From VAZQ01 sp963835165 (GTDB lineage Bacteria; Pseudomonadota; Alphaproteobacteria; Rhizobiales; Xanthobacteraceae): DNA of 64,000 bases. Positions 45,644 to 55,900 of the stretch are shown one piece after another. Positions within the stretch are counted from its first letter, which is position 1; every line of letters begins with the position of its first letter. The notes under the pieces are model-generated. The model searched no databases and was not told the DNA's origin. It saw only the letters and a program-made list of their open reading frames with translations. A program made the position numbers and the translations under genes. The stretch covers positions 186,001-250,000 of the forward strand of contig CAWIGD010000018.1 in assembly GCA_963835165.1 (NCBI GenBank). Reading direction: 5' to 3'.

Positions 45644-46540
45644 TCAGATCTTCCGCGGCGCGGCCTGGGTGAACAGCCCGTGGGGACGGAAAACGAGCAC
45701 GAGCGCCATCACCGCATAGATGACGAACAGTTCGAGCTGCGGGACGAGGTGGACGGCCGCGGCGCGGCAGATGCCGACGATGAGCGCGCCGATCAGCGCG
45801 CCTTCGATCGAGCCCATGCCGCCGATGGCGACCACCGCGAATGCGAGCACGATCACCTCGACGCCGATGCCGAGCGTTACCGAAATCTTCGGCGCCATGA
45901 CGGCGCCGCCGAGCGCGCCCAGCATCGCCCCGATGATGAAGGTGACGGTGTAGACCAGGGTGACGTTGATGCCGAACGCGGCCGCGGTCTCGCGGTTGAA
46001 GATGACCACGGTGAGGAGGCGGCCGTAGCGGGTATGCTTCAACGCCCAATAGCTCAGGACGGCGACCAGCGCAGCGATCGCGACCAGACCGATGTCGTAA
46101 TTCGAGAGGATGAGATCGCCGACCTCTATATTGCCGGCGGCGACCATCGGTTGGTAGGCGCCGTAGGAACGCGGTCCCCAGATCAGCACGATGACGTCTT
46201 CGAGGATCAGGAATGCGGCATAGGTGACGAGAACGATCACCACCTCGTCCTTGCCGTAAACCAGCCGCAGCACGCCGCGCTCGAGCACGAAGCCGAGCAC
46301 GAGCCCGATCGCCATCGCCATCAGCACCATGAACAGGAAACCGCTCGCGTCCGACCAGCCGCGCTCGACATAGATGCCCACCGCCGTGGCCGCGCCATAT
46401 GCGCCGAAGGCGTAGAACGAGCCGTGGGTGACGTTGAGGATCTTCATCACCCCGAAGATCAGGCTCAGGCCGACGGCGACGAGAAACAGATAGGCGGCAT
46501 AGACGAGGCCATCGGTGAGGATGGCAAAGGCAGTCAGCAC
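45644..46540 (-). CDS. livH: Branched-chain amino-acid-type ABC transporter permease (LivH)
   Basis: 298 residues from a GTG at 46540 (VLTAFAILTDGLVYAAYLFLVAVG); an upstream in-frame ATG at 46624 would add about 28 unlikely residues. GLSLIFGVMKILNVTHGSFYAFGAY is the LivH hallmark, and AFGINVTLVYTVTFIIGAMLGALGG is the coupling loop region. About eight membrane segments. The ribosome site is weak, so the exact start is less certain than the gene. Confidence 0.88.
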   Translation of the reverse strand: MLTAFAILTDGLVYAAYLFLVAVGLSLIFGVMKILNVTHGSFYAFGAYGAATAVGIYVERGWSDASGFLFMVLMAMAIGLVLGFVLERGVLRLVYGKDEVVIVLVTYAAFLILEDVIVLIWGPRSYGAYQPMVAAGNIEVGDLILSNYDIGLVAIAALVAVLSYWALKHTRYGRLLTVVIFNRETAAAFGINVTLVYTVTFIIGAMLGALGGAVMAPKISVTLGIGVEVIVLAFAVVAIGGMGSIEGALIGALIVGICRAAAVHLVPQLELFVIYAVMALVLVFRPHGLFTQAAPRKI

Positions 46541-46694
46541 GTAGCACCGACGGTGTTCACGATGCTGTCTGCTCGCGGTCCACAGAGCGGGGGCGCTCCC
46601 TCCCTGCAACGGAGGAGAGAGCACACCGTTCGTGTGGCGAGGAAGCGCACCGATATCGCGTCGTCGCGGTGCATCAACCGCCGGGCAATTTGCG

Positions 46695-48023
46695 CTAATT
46701 GCACTTCGCGCCCTTCATCCCATCCTTGATCCAGTCGTCGGCTGTGATGCCGGGCGGCGGGTTCACGCACTCGGCCGCAAAGCGCATGACGTCGACGACT
46801 TCCGGTTGGCCCTTCTGCTTGTTGAAGCGGTAGGTTCCGTAGGCGGTCTCCTGGATTCCCTGGTGACCGTTGCCCAATGCCAGCTTGACCGGGCCGCTCG
46901 GCCCTTCGTACGAGATGCCTTCGAACGCCGTCACGACATCGTCGGTCGAGGGTTTGCCGCCGCCTTTTTCCTTCTGCGCTTTCTCCCAGGCCACTTTCAG
47001 CCCGAGGATCGACAGCGCCATCTGATACGAGGGATAGGTCGGCGGCGTGCCGTAGCGCTCGAAATAGATCTTGTGGAACCAGTCGTTGAGCGCGCTCTTC
47101 GGCGCCAGCGGTCCGTTCGGGCCGCGCCCACCGATGATGGTGCCGTCCGGCATCTTGTCGCGCAGGCGCCAGATCGACGCTTCGGCGGTGGTGCCGATGA
47201 ACGGCATGCGCTTGCTCAAGCCGCGCGCCTCGCTCTGATAGATGAAGCCCTCGAGATCGCCGTCCCAGAAACTGGAATGCAGCGCCTGCGATTTCGACGT
47301 CAGCAGCGTCGAGATTTCGGCGCCGAACTCACCGGCGAAGAGTTTCGGGAACAGCTCCTTGTCGACTTTCGCCTTCGGCGCCAGCACGCCCATCGTGCTG
47401 ACGAAGTCGCGCCAGGAATCCTGGCCCCAGGCGTAATTCTGGTTGATGCCGGAATAAAGCGTGATGTCTTTCTTCTTGGCGAGGAGGTAGCGCGCCGCGC
47501 CGGTATTATCCATGGTCGCGTGCGGCGCCGCGCGGAACACATATTTGCGCGGCTTCTCCTCGAAGATGCGCGGCGTCCCGCAGTCGAAATAGACGGTCAG
47601 CGCCTTGAGCTCGTCCGCGACCGGCGTCACCGCGAGGCAGCTTCCGGACGAGATGTAGCCGACGACAGCGTCGACCTGGTCGCGCTGCACCAGATTGCGG
47701 AATTCGGTTACGACCTGGGCTGTGGAGCCGGCTTCGTCGACGTATTTGGCTTCGATCTTGGTGCCGCCGAGGCCGACGGTGCTGTAGGGCGCCGGCGCGG
47801 TGCCCGCGTTGAGCGCCTCGATCACGATCTCGGCGCCGTTGCGGCCGGGCACGCCGAAGGGCGACGCCGCCGGCCCGCTGAGAAACGACACGATGCCGAG
47901 CTTGATCGGCGCCGCCGCGGGCGCGGCGGGCTGCTGGGCCGGCGCACCGCCCGCCGAGACCAGCATCAAGGCGGCCGCAAATCCAAGCGCACCGACGGCA
48001 GGCTTGCAGTAGCGATAGGTCAT
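46695..48023 (-). CDS. livK: ABC transporter substrate-binding protein, LivK/amide-binding type
   Basis: 442 residues. The signal peptide (MTYRYCKPAVGALGFAAALMLVSAGGAPAQ) is preceded by GGAGGGAA at the ATG, and a spacer rich in Ala/Pro leads to IKLGIVSFLSGPAASPFGVPG, the type-I periplasmic binding fold start. VDAVVGYISSGSCLAV and LTVYFDCGTPRI are ligand-lobe segments, with several Cys. Longer than E. coli LivK and closer to the aromatic/amide-binding receptors of rhizobia. It is the first gene of the liv cluster, 154 nt before livH, and divergent from the hydro-lyase gene. Confidence 0.88.
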   Translation of the reverse strand: MTYRYCKPAVGALGFAAALMLVSAGGAPAQQPAAPAAAPIKLGIVSFLSGPAASPFGVPGRNGAEIVIEALNAGTAPAPYSTVGLGGTKIEAKYVDEAGSTAQVVTEFRNLVQRDQVDAVVGYISSGSCLAVTPVADELKALTVYFDCGTPRIFEEKPRKYVFRAAPHATMDNTGAARYLLAKKKDITLYSGINQNYAWGQDSWRDFVSTMGVLAPKAKVDKELFPKLFAGEFGAEISTLLTSKSQALHSSFWDGDLEGFIYQSEARGLSKRMPFIGTTAEASIWRLRDKMPDGTIIGGRGPNGPLAPKSALNDWFHKIYFERYGTPPTYPSYQMALSILGLKVAWEKAQKEKGGGKPSTDDVVTAFEGISYEGPSGPVKLALGNGHQGIQETAYGTYRFNKQKGQPEVVDVMRFAAECVNPPPGITADDWIKDGMKGAKCN

Positions 48024-48186
48024 TGCTCGTTCCCTCCACATTCGACCAAATCGTTTTTGTTCTTGCCTTAAGCAAACGCGATCCCGGCGCCATATTCAAC
48101 CGGTTTTCCCTTAGAGCATGGTCCGGTGCGATGATACGATGGTCGCATCCGTGTCGCCGGTTCGACCTGATCTGCAAGGAGACGCA

Positions 48187-49002
48187 ATGAGCGTTGCCAC
48201 CATGTCCGGGGAAACGTCCGCCATCCCGCAGACCGGCCGCGCCGCGCGGCTTGCGGCCCGCACCGGGCAGTTCAAGGGGGCGACCGCCGGCGTCGCGCCG
48301 GGCTATGTGCAGGGCAACCTCGCCATTCTGCCGAATGCGCTGGCGGGCGACTTCCTGCGCTTCTGCCAGCTCAATCCGAAGCCGTGTCCGCTGCTCGCGG
48401 CGTCGTCGCCGGGCGACTTCCGGCTGCCGACACTCGCCGACGACCTGGACATTCGCACCGATCTGCCGCGTTACCGCGTGTTCCGACAAGGCGAGCTGGT
48501 CGACGAGCCGGCCGATATCCGCGGGCATTGGCGTGACGACCTCGTTGCGTTCGTGCTGGGATGCTCGTTCTCGTTCGAGGAGGCGCTGCTCGAGGACGGC
48601 ATCGAGCTGCGCCACATCACCTGCAACGCCACCGTGCCGATGTATCGCACCTCGATTGCGACCGCTGCCGCGGGTCCGTTCCACGGCCCCATGGTGGTCT
48701 CCATGCGGCCGATGAAGCCGGCGGACGCCATCCGCGCCATCCAGATCACCACACGCTTTCCCGCCGTGCACGGCGCGCCGGTGCATATCGGCAAGCCCGA
48801 GCTCATCGGCATCGCCGACCTGGGCAAGCCGGACTACGGCGACGCGGTGCCGGTCAACGCCGACGAGATCCCGGTGTTCTGGGCCTGCGGCGTCACGCCG
48901 CAATCGGTGGTGGCGACGGTCAAGCCGGAATTCTGCATCACCCACTATCCCGGCAGCATGCTGGTGACCGATCGGCGCAACACCGAATTTGCGATCATGT
49001 GA
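48187..49002 (+). CDS. Putative hydro-lyase, YcsI/D-glutamate cyclase family (DUF1445)
   Basis: 271 residues starting at the ATG with AAGGAG 7 nt upstream. GYVQGNLAILPNALAGDFLRFCQLNPKPCPLL is the family N-terminus. FVLGCSFSFEEALLEDGIELRHI and CNATVPMYRTSI form the central core, and the C-terminal FWACGVTPQSV and FCITHYPGSMLVTD are conserved. Animal homologues act as D-glutamate cyclase; the bacterial ones are annotated as hydro-lyases of uncertain substrate. It diverges from the livK gene, with a 163-base promoter region between. Confidence 0.85.
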   Translation: MSVATMSGETSAIPQTGRAARLAARTGQFKGATAGVAPGYVQGNLAILPNALAGDFLRFCQLNPKPCPLLAASSPGDFRLPTLADDLDIRTDLPRYRVFRQGELVDEPADIRGHWRDDLVAFVLGCSFSFEEALLEDGIELRHITCNATVPMYRTSIATAAAGPFHGPMVVSMRPMKPADAIRAIQITTRFPAVHGAPVHIGKPELIGIADLGKPDYGDAVPVNADEIPVFWACGVTPQSVVATVKPEFCITHYPGSMLVTDRRNTEFAIM

Positions 49003-49138
49003 AGTTGGCGCGCGGCGCAGGGGGCGGCGAGGCCAGGCTCGCGCTCACGCCGGACACCAATTCTCGTTGCGGCAGCAGGGCGCTCGCTTGGCCGGGACAC
49101 ACGAGAGCGGTGCTCGTCAGGCTGACCGACGGCTGAGT

Positions 49139-49936
49139 TCACCTCTTCGGCTCGACATCGAGCCGCACCGCCCAGCCGTCGAGGCCGGGCTTGGCCGCGG
49201 GGTAGCGCGCGAGCACGAGCGGGTCGTGGCCCGGTATGACGTGGTCAGGTGACGAGGCCAGCTTTCGCAGCGTGGCGTAACCCTCGACCACCTCCGCGAC
49301 ATTATAGGTAATGGGAAAGACCCGGCCGGTTTCCAGATGCGCATAGAGATGCGCGGCATCGGCGGCGAGCACGACATGGCCGCGGCGGGTCTTTACGCGC
49401 ACGCTCTGCAAGCCTTTGGAATGGCCGCCGACATGGTGGACGGTGACGCCGGGCACGATCTCATCCTCGCCGTCGTGGAAGGCGACGCGGCCGGCAAAGA
49501 CCTTGCGCACCATCGCCACCACGTCGTCGACCTCGAACGGCAGCCGCAACGCCATGTGGCACATGCAGCGCCCGGTGGCGTAAGCCATCTCGCAATCCTG
49601 CAGATGATAGCGGGCGCGCGGGAACAGATCGTAGTTGCCGACGTGATCGTAGTGCATGTGGCTGACGATGACGGTCTCGACGTCGGCGGGATCGATGCCG
49701 ATCGCTTGCAGCCCGTCGCCGACCGGCTTGACCGTCTCGCGCTGGCGCTTCTTCCCCATCGCGGCATCGAAGCCGGTATCGAGAATGATGGGGCCCTTGG
49801 GCCCGACGATCGCCCAGACATAGAAGTCGAGCGGCTGCAGCACGTCGTGAGGATCGCCGCCGATGAAGTTTTCCGCCGCCTTGCGATCGTGATGACCGTA
49901 GCGGATCGCGTAGATCTCGTGGACGTCCTCGCTCAT
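49139..49936 (-). CDS. Metallo-beta-lactamase-fold lactonase-like hydrolase (AHL lactonase family)
   Basis: 265 residues. The metal motif HxHxDH is in TVIVSHMHYDHVGN. The third His is in VHHVGGHSKG, the bridging Asp in VLAADAAHLY and the final His in VIPGHDPLV. This order and spacing resemble the AiiA-type N-acyl-homoserine lactonases, but many relatives hydrolyse other lactones. No signal peptide. It is 88 nt downstream of the 3-hydroxyisobutyrate-dehydrogenase-like gene on the same strand. No quorum-sensing genes are nearby, which favours a catabolic lactone substrate. Confidence 0.82.
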   Translation of the reverse strand: MSEDVHEIYAIRYGHHDRKAAENFIGGDPHDVLQPLDFYVWAIVGPKGPIILDTGFDAAMGKKRQRETVKPVGDGLQAIGIDPADVETVIVSHMHYDHVGNYDLFPRARYHLQDCEMAYATGRCMCHMALRLPFEVDDVVAMVRKVFAGRVAFHDGEDEIVPGVTVHHVGGHSKGLQSVRVKTRRGHVVLAADAAHLYAHLETGRVFPITYNVAEVVEGYATLRKLASSPDHVIPGHDPLVLARYPAAKPGLDGWAVRLDVEPKR

Positions 49937-50024
49937 GATTTCCCCGTCATGGCTTGCGATCTTCGCAAAGGCGGCATCTGCAGCGCCCTTCGCTGGCGCT
50001 GCACTGCGCTCGCGACACAGGTCG

Positions 50025-50936
50025 TCACTTCCCGAGCGGGCCGCTTTCGCCCGGCGTGCGTACTTCGACGCCGGCGCGGCGCTCGACCGGCTGGACCACG
50101 GTGGAGAGATCCTTGTCGGCCCCGTTCTGGTCGCAGGCGGTCTGCAGCAGCCGCGTGACAGCTTCGGCCACGTCCATCGGGACGCCCAGCGCCTTGCCCT
50201 CGGACAGGCACAGCTTGAGATCCTTGGTCATCAATCCCACCGTGAAGCCGAGATTGAAGGTGCGCGGAAGGACCGCGCGGCCGAACTTGTCCTCGGTCGC
50301 GGTGTTGCGGCCGGTGCCGGAATTGATCACGTCGAGCATGATGCGTGGATCGAGCCCCGCCTTGACGCCCATCACCATCGCTTCTGACGTCGCGGTCATG
50401 GCGGCCGCCGACAGGTAATTGTTGCAGAGCTTCATGGTCTGCCCGGCGCCCGGGCGCTCGCCGATGAGGAAGGTCTTGCCGATGGCCGGAAGCAGCGGCT
50501 CGATCGCGTTCACCTCTTTGCGCGGGCCCGACACCATCAAGGCCAGCGTGCCCTTCGCCGCGCCGGTGACGCCGCCGCTCACGGGGCAGTCGATCTGCAC
50601 GATGTTCTTCGCCTTGAGCGCTTCGAAAATGCGCCTGGCCATGACCGCGCCGGTGGTCGAGAGGTCGACGAAGCGGCGCACGCGCTTGCCTTCGATCACG
50701 CCGTCGGCGCCGGTCGCGACCGCGAGCACGATGTCGGGTGTGGGCAGGCTCGCCATCACGGTCTCGACCTGGTCGGCCATTTCGCGCGGGGATTTTGCGG
50801 CTTGCGCGCCGAGTGCGGTGAGCCGGCCGACCGCCTCACGCTGCGTGTCGAACACGATCACCCGGTGGCCGGCCTCGACCAGCCGGCGGGCCATATGAAA
50901 GCCCATCTGGCCGAGCCCGATGAAGCCGATATCCAT
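50025..50936 (-). CDS. 3-hydroxyisobutyrate dehydrogenase-like NAD(P)-dependent oxidoreductase
   Basis: 303 residues. The N-terminal Rossmann motif IGFIGLGQMGFHMARRLVEAG, the substrate-binding loop DCPVSGGVTGAAKGTL and the catalytic Lys in GAGQTMKLCNN define the beta-hydroxyacid dehydrogenase family. The C-terminal helical domain KDLKLCLSEGKALGV is complete. Possible substrates include 3-hydroxyisobutyrate, tartronate semialdehyde and related acids. It probably shares a transcript with the lactonase-like gene: a lactone opened to a hydroxy acid, then oxidised. Confidence 0.87.
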   Translation of the reverse strand: MDIGFIGLGQMGFHMARRLVEAGHRVIVFDTQREAVGRLTALGAQAAKSPREMADQVETVMASLPTPDIVLAVATGADGVIEGKRVRRFVDLSTTGAVMARRIFEALKAKNIVQIDCPVSGGVTGAAKGTLALMVSGPRKEVNAIEPLLPAIGKTFLIGERPGAGQTMKLCNNYLSAAAMTATSEAMVMGVKAGLDPRIMLDVINSGTGRNTATEDKFGRAVLPRTFNLGFTVGLMTKDLKLCLSEGKALGVPMDVAEAVTRLLQTACDQNGADKDLSTVVQPVERRAGVEVRTPGESGPLGK

Positions 50937-51026
50937 GTCCGTCTCTCCCTCGCCATTGTTTTGCGTGTCAGTTTAGCGCGAATTCCGATCGAGTCGCGCA
51001 ATTCCCTCAGTGGTCATTCCGGGGCA

Positions 51027-51052
51027 CCGATCTCGGGTTACCCGAAGATCGG
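51027..51052. repeat. Imperfect palindrome upstream of the dehydrogenase gene
   Basis: CCGATC-TCGGGT, then ACCCGA-A-GATCGG around a TT centre; one extra base interrupts the right arm. It sits between the alpha/beta hydrolase gene's 3' end (51084) and the dehydrogenase start (50936), both leftward, and could act as an attenuator or terminator for the hydrolase transcript. Confidence 0.55.
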
Positions 51053-51083
51053 CATTGGGATTGCCCAAGTCGGGTGCAACCGA

Positions 51084-51800
51084 TTACGCGGCCGTCGATA
51101 CGATCTTCGCGAGTAATTCCAGCAATGGGTGCGGTGCGGTGATATGCGGATTATGGCTGGCGTCGATCTCGAAATAGCGCCAGCCGCTTTCACGCTGGGC
51201 GCGTTCGGCGAACTGGCGAAACACATCCGCCGGTGCGCAGCGTTGGCAATAGATGTAGCTGCGGGGAGGCGGCGCGCCGTTGCCGGCGAGACGCAAGGGC
51301 TGCTCGAACGTCTTGATCGGCTGCGGCCGCCTGCGGCCCGACGCCCAGGCCACGTCGGCATCGGGTGTGTCCGCCGGCATCTGGGTCGGCGGCAGGCGCC
51401 AGCCCTCGCCGTCGGTGCGCGCGAGTTCGCGCATGCGCGTGCGCGTCTCCGCCGATTGCAGGTCGAACAGGCTTTGACCGTCGTGCGGCACGAACGCGTC
51501 GAGATAGACGACCTGCGCGATGCGCTCGCGCGCACGGTCGGCGACGCCGGTCGCCACCATGCCGCCGTAGCTGTGCGCGATCAGCACGACGTCGCGCAGA
51601 TCCTCCATCTCGAGCATGCCGATGACGTCGGCAATGTGGGTGTCGAGATCGACCGTCGGGCTCGCGAGATGGGCCCGCTCGCCAAGGCCGGTATAGGTCG
51701 GCGTCCACAGCTCATGGCCGGCGGCCCGCAGCAGTGGGCGCATTTTCTTCCAGGCCCAGGCTGCCGACCAGGCGCCATGGGCGACGACGAACACCGCCAC
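51084..51800 (-). CDS. Alpha/beta hydrolase (EstC/salicylate-esterase-like)
   Basis: 238 residues. The nucleophile elbow is VVLIAHSYGGMV (Ser ~75), the acid YLDAFVPHDGQ and the His in DASHNPHITAP. The N-terminus FVVAHGAWSAAWAWKKM is the oxyanion HG region. The family contains esterases that cleave plant-type esters and some hydroxynitrile-lyase-like enzymes. No signal peptide. The gene is leftward and may be the first gene of the 51.8-49.1 kb group, although a repeat lies between it and the dehydrogenase gene. Confidence 0.8.
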   Translation of the reverse strand: MAVFVVAHGAWSAAWAWKKMRPLLRAAGHELWTPTYTGLGERAHLASPTVDLDTHIADVIGMLEMEDLRDVVLIAHSYGGMVATGVADRARERIAQVVYLDAFVPHDGQSLFDLQSAETRTRMRELARTDGEGWRLPPTQMPADTPDADVAWASGRRRPQPIKTFEQPLRLAGNGAPPPRSYIYCQRCAPADVFRQFAERAQRESGWRYFEIDASHNPHITAPHPLLELLAKIVSTAA

Positions 51801-52030
51801 GATTGCACTCCCTTTGGTTTGTCGGGGGCAGCCACGGCGGCCTGCCCGCGGCGCGTTGCGTTCGTGCCTTTCCCACGCTCGCCTGCTCTGCCGATATGTT
51901 CAAGATGCCGACGCAAATCTCAAGGTTCGCGCCCAAGACCGGACGGCTCGACCTGGTCGGCCGGGGTGCCCTCGGTTGCCATTTTTGCGCCATCGCGGCA
52001 TGGTCGAAAGCCGACGACCGGAGAGATGCC

Positions 52031-52723
52031 ATGGCCGGGGAAGGTCTGGTCAAACTGTTGCAGGTTGCCGGTGCGGCACTCGGGATTCCCGCGGCGGCCG
52101 CCGGTACCTTTGCGGCTTACCAGAACTATTTCTCGACCGACGTGACCTGTCAGAAGCTCAGGAACAACATCATCGCGACCATGGAGCGAAGCGTCGCGCC
52201 TGAAACCAAGCGCAGCTTGCTCAGGAAGGACGTGAACGAGTTCGACAAGTTGTGCGGCGAGGGCGATCCGGATGCGCGCACCATTTTCCATGCCGCGGTC
52301 GCGGTCGAACATCCGGCGCCTGCGGCGGCCGAGAGCGGGCATGCCACCACGGCGGACGCCGCTCCCGCCACCGCCGTCGCGCAGCCGGATTTGTCTCGCC
52401 GCTCGCCGCTCCAGTCGGTCGGCGTATTCGGTGCGCCGGGCGCCAAGGAGCATTATGGCTGGGTTGCGCTGGGTCGCCGGCAGTCCGGGTCTTGGGTGCC
52501 CCATTTCAACGGATATGCGATTTCGGACACGTCGCTGCCGCCGCCCGGTACGGTCTTGAGCGCGCAGATGATGCTTCCGGTCTGGTCCGAGCCGCAGGGG
52601 GCGACCAACGATCAGACCAAAATGCAGAGCCGACTTCCGAACGGCGCGTGCGTACGCGTTCTGTCGACGCGCGGCGGTTCCGGTCGGCTGTGGGCCGAGG
52701 TCGCTCCGGCCTCATGCTCGTGA
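52031..52723 (+). CDS. Conserved-looking hypothetical protein with possible membrane anchor
   Basis: 230 residues from the ATG at 52031 (GGAG 8 nt upstream). A hydrophobic N-terminal helix (LLQVAGAALGIPAAAAGTFAAY) is followed by a helical part with paired Cys (VTCQKLRNNI ... FDKLCGEG), an Ala/Pro-rich linker (~85-115) and a beta-rich C-terminal domain (HYGWVALGRRQSGSWVPHFNG ... ACVRVLSTRGGSGRLWAEV) that could be SH3-like. No family is recognised. The organisation suggests a membrane-tethered protein with an extracytoplasmic binding domain. Confidence 0.6.
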   Translation: MAGEGLVKLLQVAGAALGIPAAAAGTFAAYQNYFSTDVTCQKLRNNIIATMERSVAPETKRSLLRKDVNEFDKLCGEGDPDARTIFHAAVAVEHPAPAAAESGHATTADAAPATAVAQPDLSRRSPLQSVGVFGAPGAKEHYGWVALGRRQSGSWVPHFNGYAISDTSLPPPGTVLSAQMMLPVWSEPQGATNDQTKMQSRLPNGACVRVLSTRGGSGRLWAEVAPASCS

Positions 52724-52768
52724 GCGTGGCTGCGATCATTTACGTGCGTCGCCCGCGGACTTGACCAC

Positions 52769-52897
52769 GCAAGTCGGATTTATCCGACTTGCGCATTTGA
52801 AGTACCGAAATCGGGTAAACCCGATTTCGGGGCGGTCCATCGTTCTTCGCAGACGGCTCTTGCGAACAAGATGGATTGCCGGCTCGAGGCCGGCAAT
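52769..52897. repeat. Three palindromic repeats between convergent genes
   Basis: Stem 1: GCAAGTCGGAT (52769-52779) with ATCCGACTTGC (52782-52792), perfect 11 bp. Stem 2: CCGAAATCGGGT (52805-52816) with ACCCGATTTCGG (52819-52830), perfect 12 bp. Stem 3: ATTGCCGGC (52875-52883), TCGAG, GCCGGCAAT (52889-52897), preceded by AAGATGG like the units at 31775 and 63664. All lie between the hypothetical protein gene and the convergent helicase gene. Confidence 0.75.
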
Positions 52898-52922
52898 GAC
52901 GACGAAGACTCGGATCCAGCCG

Positions 52923-55900
52923 CTAAAACAGCTTGAGCTGCCGGTCTTCGCGTTTGCCGCGCCCGCCCTGCATGGGCTGGTGCTTCACCAGCTCGTTTTC
53001 GATGTCGCGCAGGAACGGCGATGGTTCCAGCATGTGCGTGCGGCCGCGCCAATGGCGCTGGCGCGCGCGGCTGAGGATCAGCCGGTCCTTGGCCCGGGTC
53101 ATGCCGACATAGAACAGCCGACGCTCTTCCGCCATCGCCGCGTCGTCCGGCTCGCCCCAATGCAGCGGCAGCAGGCCGTCCTCGAGCCCGACGATGAACA
53201 CGACGGCAAACTCGAGACCCTTGGCGGCATGCAAGGTCAGCAGCGACACGCGGTCGGCGCGCGCATCCCAGAATTCCGATTCCGTCGTGAGCGCGGCGGC
53301 ATCGGCGAAGTGCGCGCGATCGTTGCCCAACCGCTCCGCGAGCGCGATGAGGCGTTGCAACGCCATCGCGATGGACGCGCCTGCGCCGGCGTCGCCGCGC
53401 TCCGCCAGCCGGTTGCCCGCCGCGCGCAGGTCATCCGCCAGCGTCGCCGCGTCGCTGCCGTCGCCGAGTTCCTGCAACAGGGTGCGCACGGCCGGCTCCT
53501 CGGCGAGGGTCGTATGGGAGTGCCGCTGATAAGGAATCCCTGAACGGTCGAGCGCCTCGCGTAGCGACGCCGACTGGCCGTCGGTGCGGTAGAGCACGGC
53601 GAAGTCTGCGAACGACCGGCTGGCCTGCGGGCCGACGGCCGCGCGGCCGCTGTCGATGGAGAAGAAACTGTGCCCCCCGATCATGTGCTCGATCGTTTTC
53701 ACCACCGACTCGGCCTCCGCGCGTTCCGTCGGCGCGGTATGGATGGCGATCCTCTCGTGCATGTCACGCACGATCTCGGCGACCGGCTCGTTCGGCCGTG
53801 GCGCAATCACCTGCGAGGACGCCGTGACGATGGTGCCGGTCGAGCGGTAGTTGCGCGCAAGCCGTACGATCCGGGCCTCCGGGTAATCTTGCCGGAAGCG
53901 GTCGAAGCAGGACGCGTCGGCGCCGCGAAAGCCGTAGATCGCCTGGTTGGGATCGCCGATTGCGCACAGGTTGCCGTCGGGCGGCGCCAGCAAGGTCAGC
54001 AGCCGGTATTGCTGCTCGTCGACATCCTGGAATTCGTCGACCGAGATCCATCGCAGGCGGCTGCGGTAGAGCTCGGTAATGCGCGCATCCGACACCAGCA
54101 CCCGGACCGAAAGCGCGACCAGGTCGTCGAAGTCGATCCAGTTGCGCAACGCCATCGCGCGGGCATAGGCCGCCCGCGCCTCCGTCACCTCGGCGCCCGC
54201 CCAGCTCTGCGTGCGCTTCTCCCGGGAGATCCCGCGCAGCAGGCGTTCGGCCTTGTGCGCGCTGAGCTCCAGCGTCGCAGCGAGGAGTTCGATGCGCTCG
54301 GCCTCGCCCGCGACGCGAAAGCCGTGATCGAGCCCGGCTGCGCTCGCATGCTCGCGCAGGATGGCGAGACCGAGCGAATGGAAGGTGTGAATGGCGACCT
54401 TGCCCGTGCTGGTGGGCAGCAGGCGTGCAAGGCGCTCCCGCATCTCGGCGGCGGCGCGGCGGGTGAAGGTGATGGCGAGGCAGTTCTCCGCCGCGGCGCC
54501 GCGCTCTGCCACCAGATGGGCGATGCGATAGGTGAGGGTGCGGGTCTTTCCCGAGCCCGGACCCGCGACGATCAGCAGCGGCCCGTCCACGATGCCGGCG
54601 GCCGCGCGCTGATCCTCGTCGAGCTGCGCGAGAATGCCGGACGCGGTGGTGCTGGTGCGGTCGGAGACGATGCGCAGCAGCGGCCGCGCCGACTTGACCG
54701 GCGCGTCCTCCTGCGCTGCGGGGGAGGGCGCGGCGGGCCTCACCGCTCCGGCGGGCTTTCGCTTCGACATCGGCGCGTCGAACAGCAAGGCGCCGCTGGT
54801 CAGCCGCTTGAGTTCGTTCTCCTCGAACAGGCGGATGACGCCATATTCCCCGTCATAGCCGGCATCACGGATGACGTGACCGGTGCGCAGGCGCGTGATC
54901 GCCTCGGCCAGGATCGCGGACCCGGCATGCGCGATGTCCTCGACCGGGACCGACTGCAGGATCGAAAGCTCGGCGCCCAGTTTGGCGATCGCGTGGTCGT
55001 AGCTGCGCGCCACCGCGTGCGACGCCGCGCCGGTGGCGGTGAGCTCGGAGAGGATCTCCGGCAGCGGCACCAGGCTCGAGACCGCGCCGGCGGTCGGCGG
55101 CGCCGCCGCCTGCGCTTGGCTGCGGTCGGCGAGCACCTCGACCCGGTGCTCGACCCCGATCGTCAGCGGCTGGCCGCAGACCGGACAAAGGCCGCCATGG
55201 GCGAGCGTCTCCTTGGGAGAGAGCCGCACCTCGCATTTCCGATGGCCGTCGAGGTGATACTTCCCCTCCTCGGGGAAGAACTCGACCGTGCCGGCATAGC
55301 CGTGGCCGCTCTCGAGCGCATGCTTGATGGCGAAGTAGTCGACCTCGCAGTCGAAGGTGGTGGCCTCGCGCCCGAGCTTGCCCGGCGAATGCGCATCGGA
55401 GTTGGAGGTGAGACGATAGCGGTCGAGAAACGACACCCGCCAGTTCATCGCCGGATCGGACGACAGCCCCGTTTCCACGGCGAAGATGCGATCGGCGAGA
55501 TCGCCGTAGCAGTCGGCGATCGAGTTGAAACCGGATTGCGATCCGAGCGCCGCGAACCACGGCGTCCAGATATGCGCCGGCACCAGGTAGGCATGGGGGC
55601 CGGCTTCGAGCGCGATCTCAAGGAGATCGCGGGAATCGAGGCCGAGAATGGGGCGGCCGTCGGAGGCGATATTGCCGATGCGCGCGAGCCGCGTCGACAT
55701 GCGGTCGACGGTCTCGAAGTCGGGGGCATAGATCAGGTGATGGATTTTGCGGGTGCGGTCACCCTTCTTGTAGATGGTCGAGATTTCGACCTCGAGCATG
55801 AACCGCACCGGCGTGCGGCACGCCGGCGGCAGCGTCTGCGCCACCGCCTGCTCGATGTCGTCGCGTAGGCGGTAGAGGCCGGGCTCGGCCGGCACCAGCT

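Noticed and set aside
49139..49936. Quorum-quenching system
   Set aside because: The fold fits AHL lactonases, but no LuxI/LuxR genes are present and the neighbour is a hydroxy-acid dehydrogenase, so a catabolic lactone is as likely.
53670..55868. 732-codon plus-strand open frame opposite the PHP-UvrD gene
   Set aside because: No motifs; the antisense gene has all helicase motifs in order.
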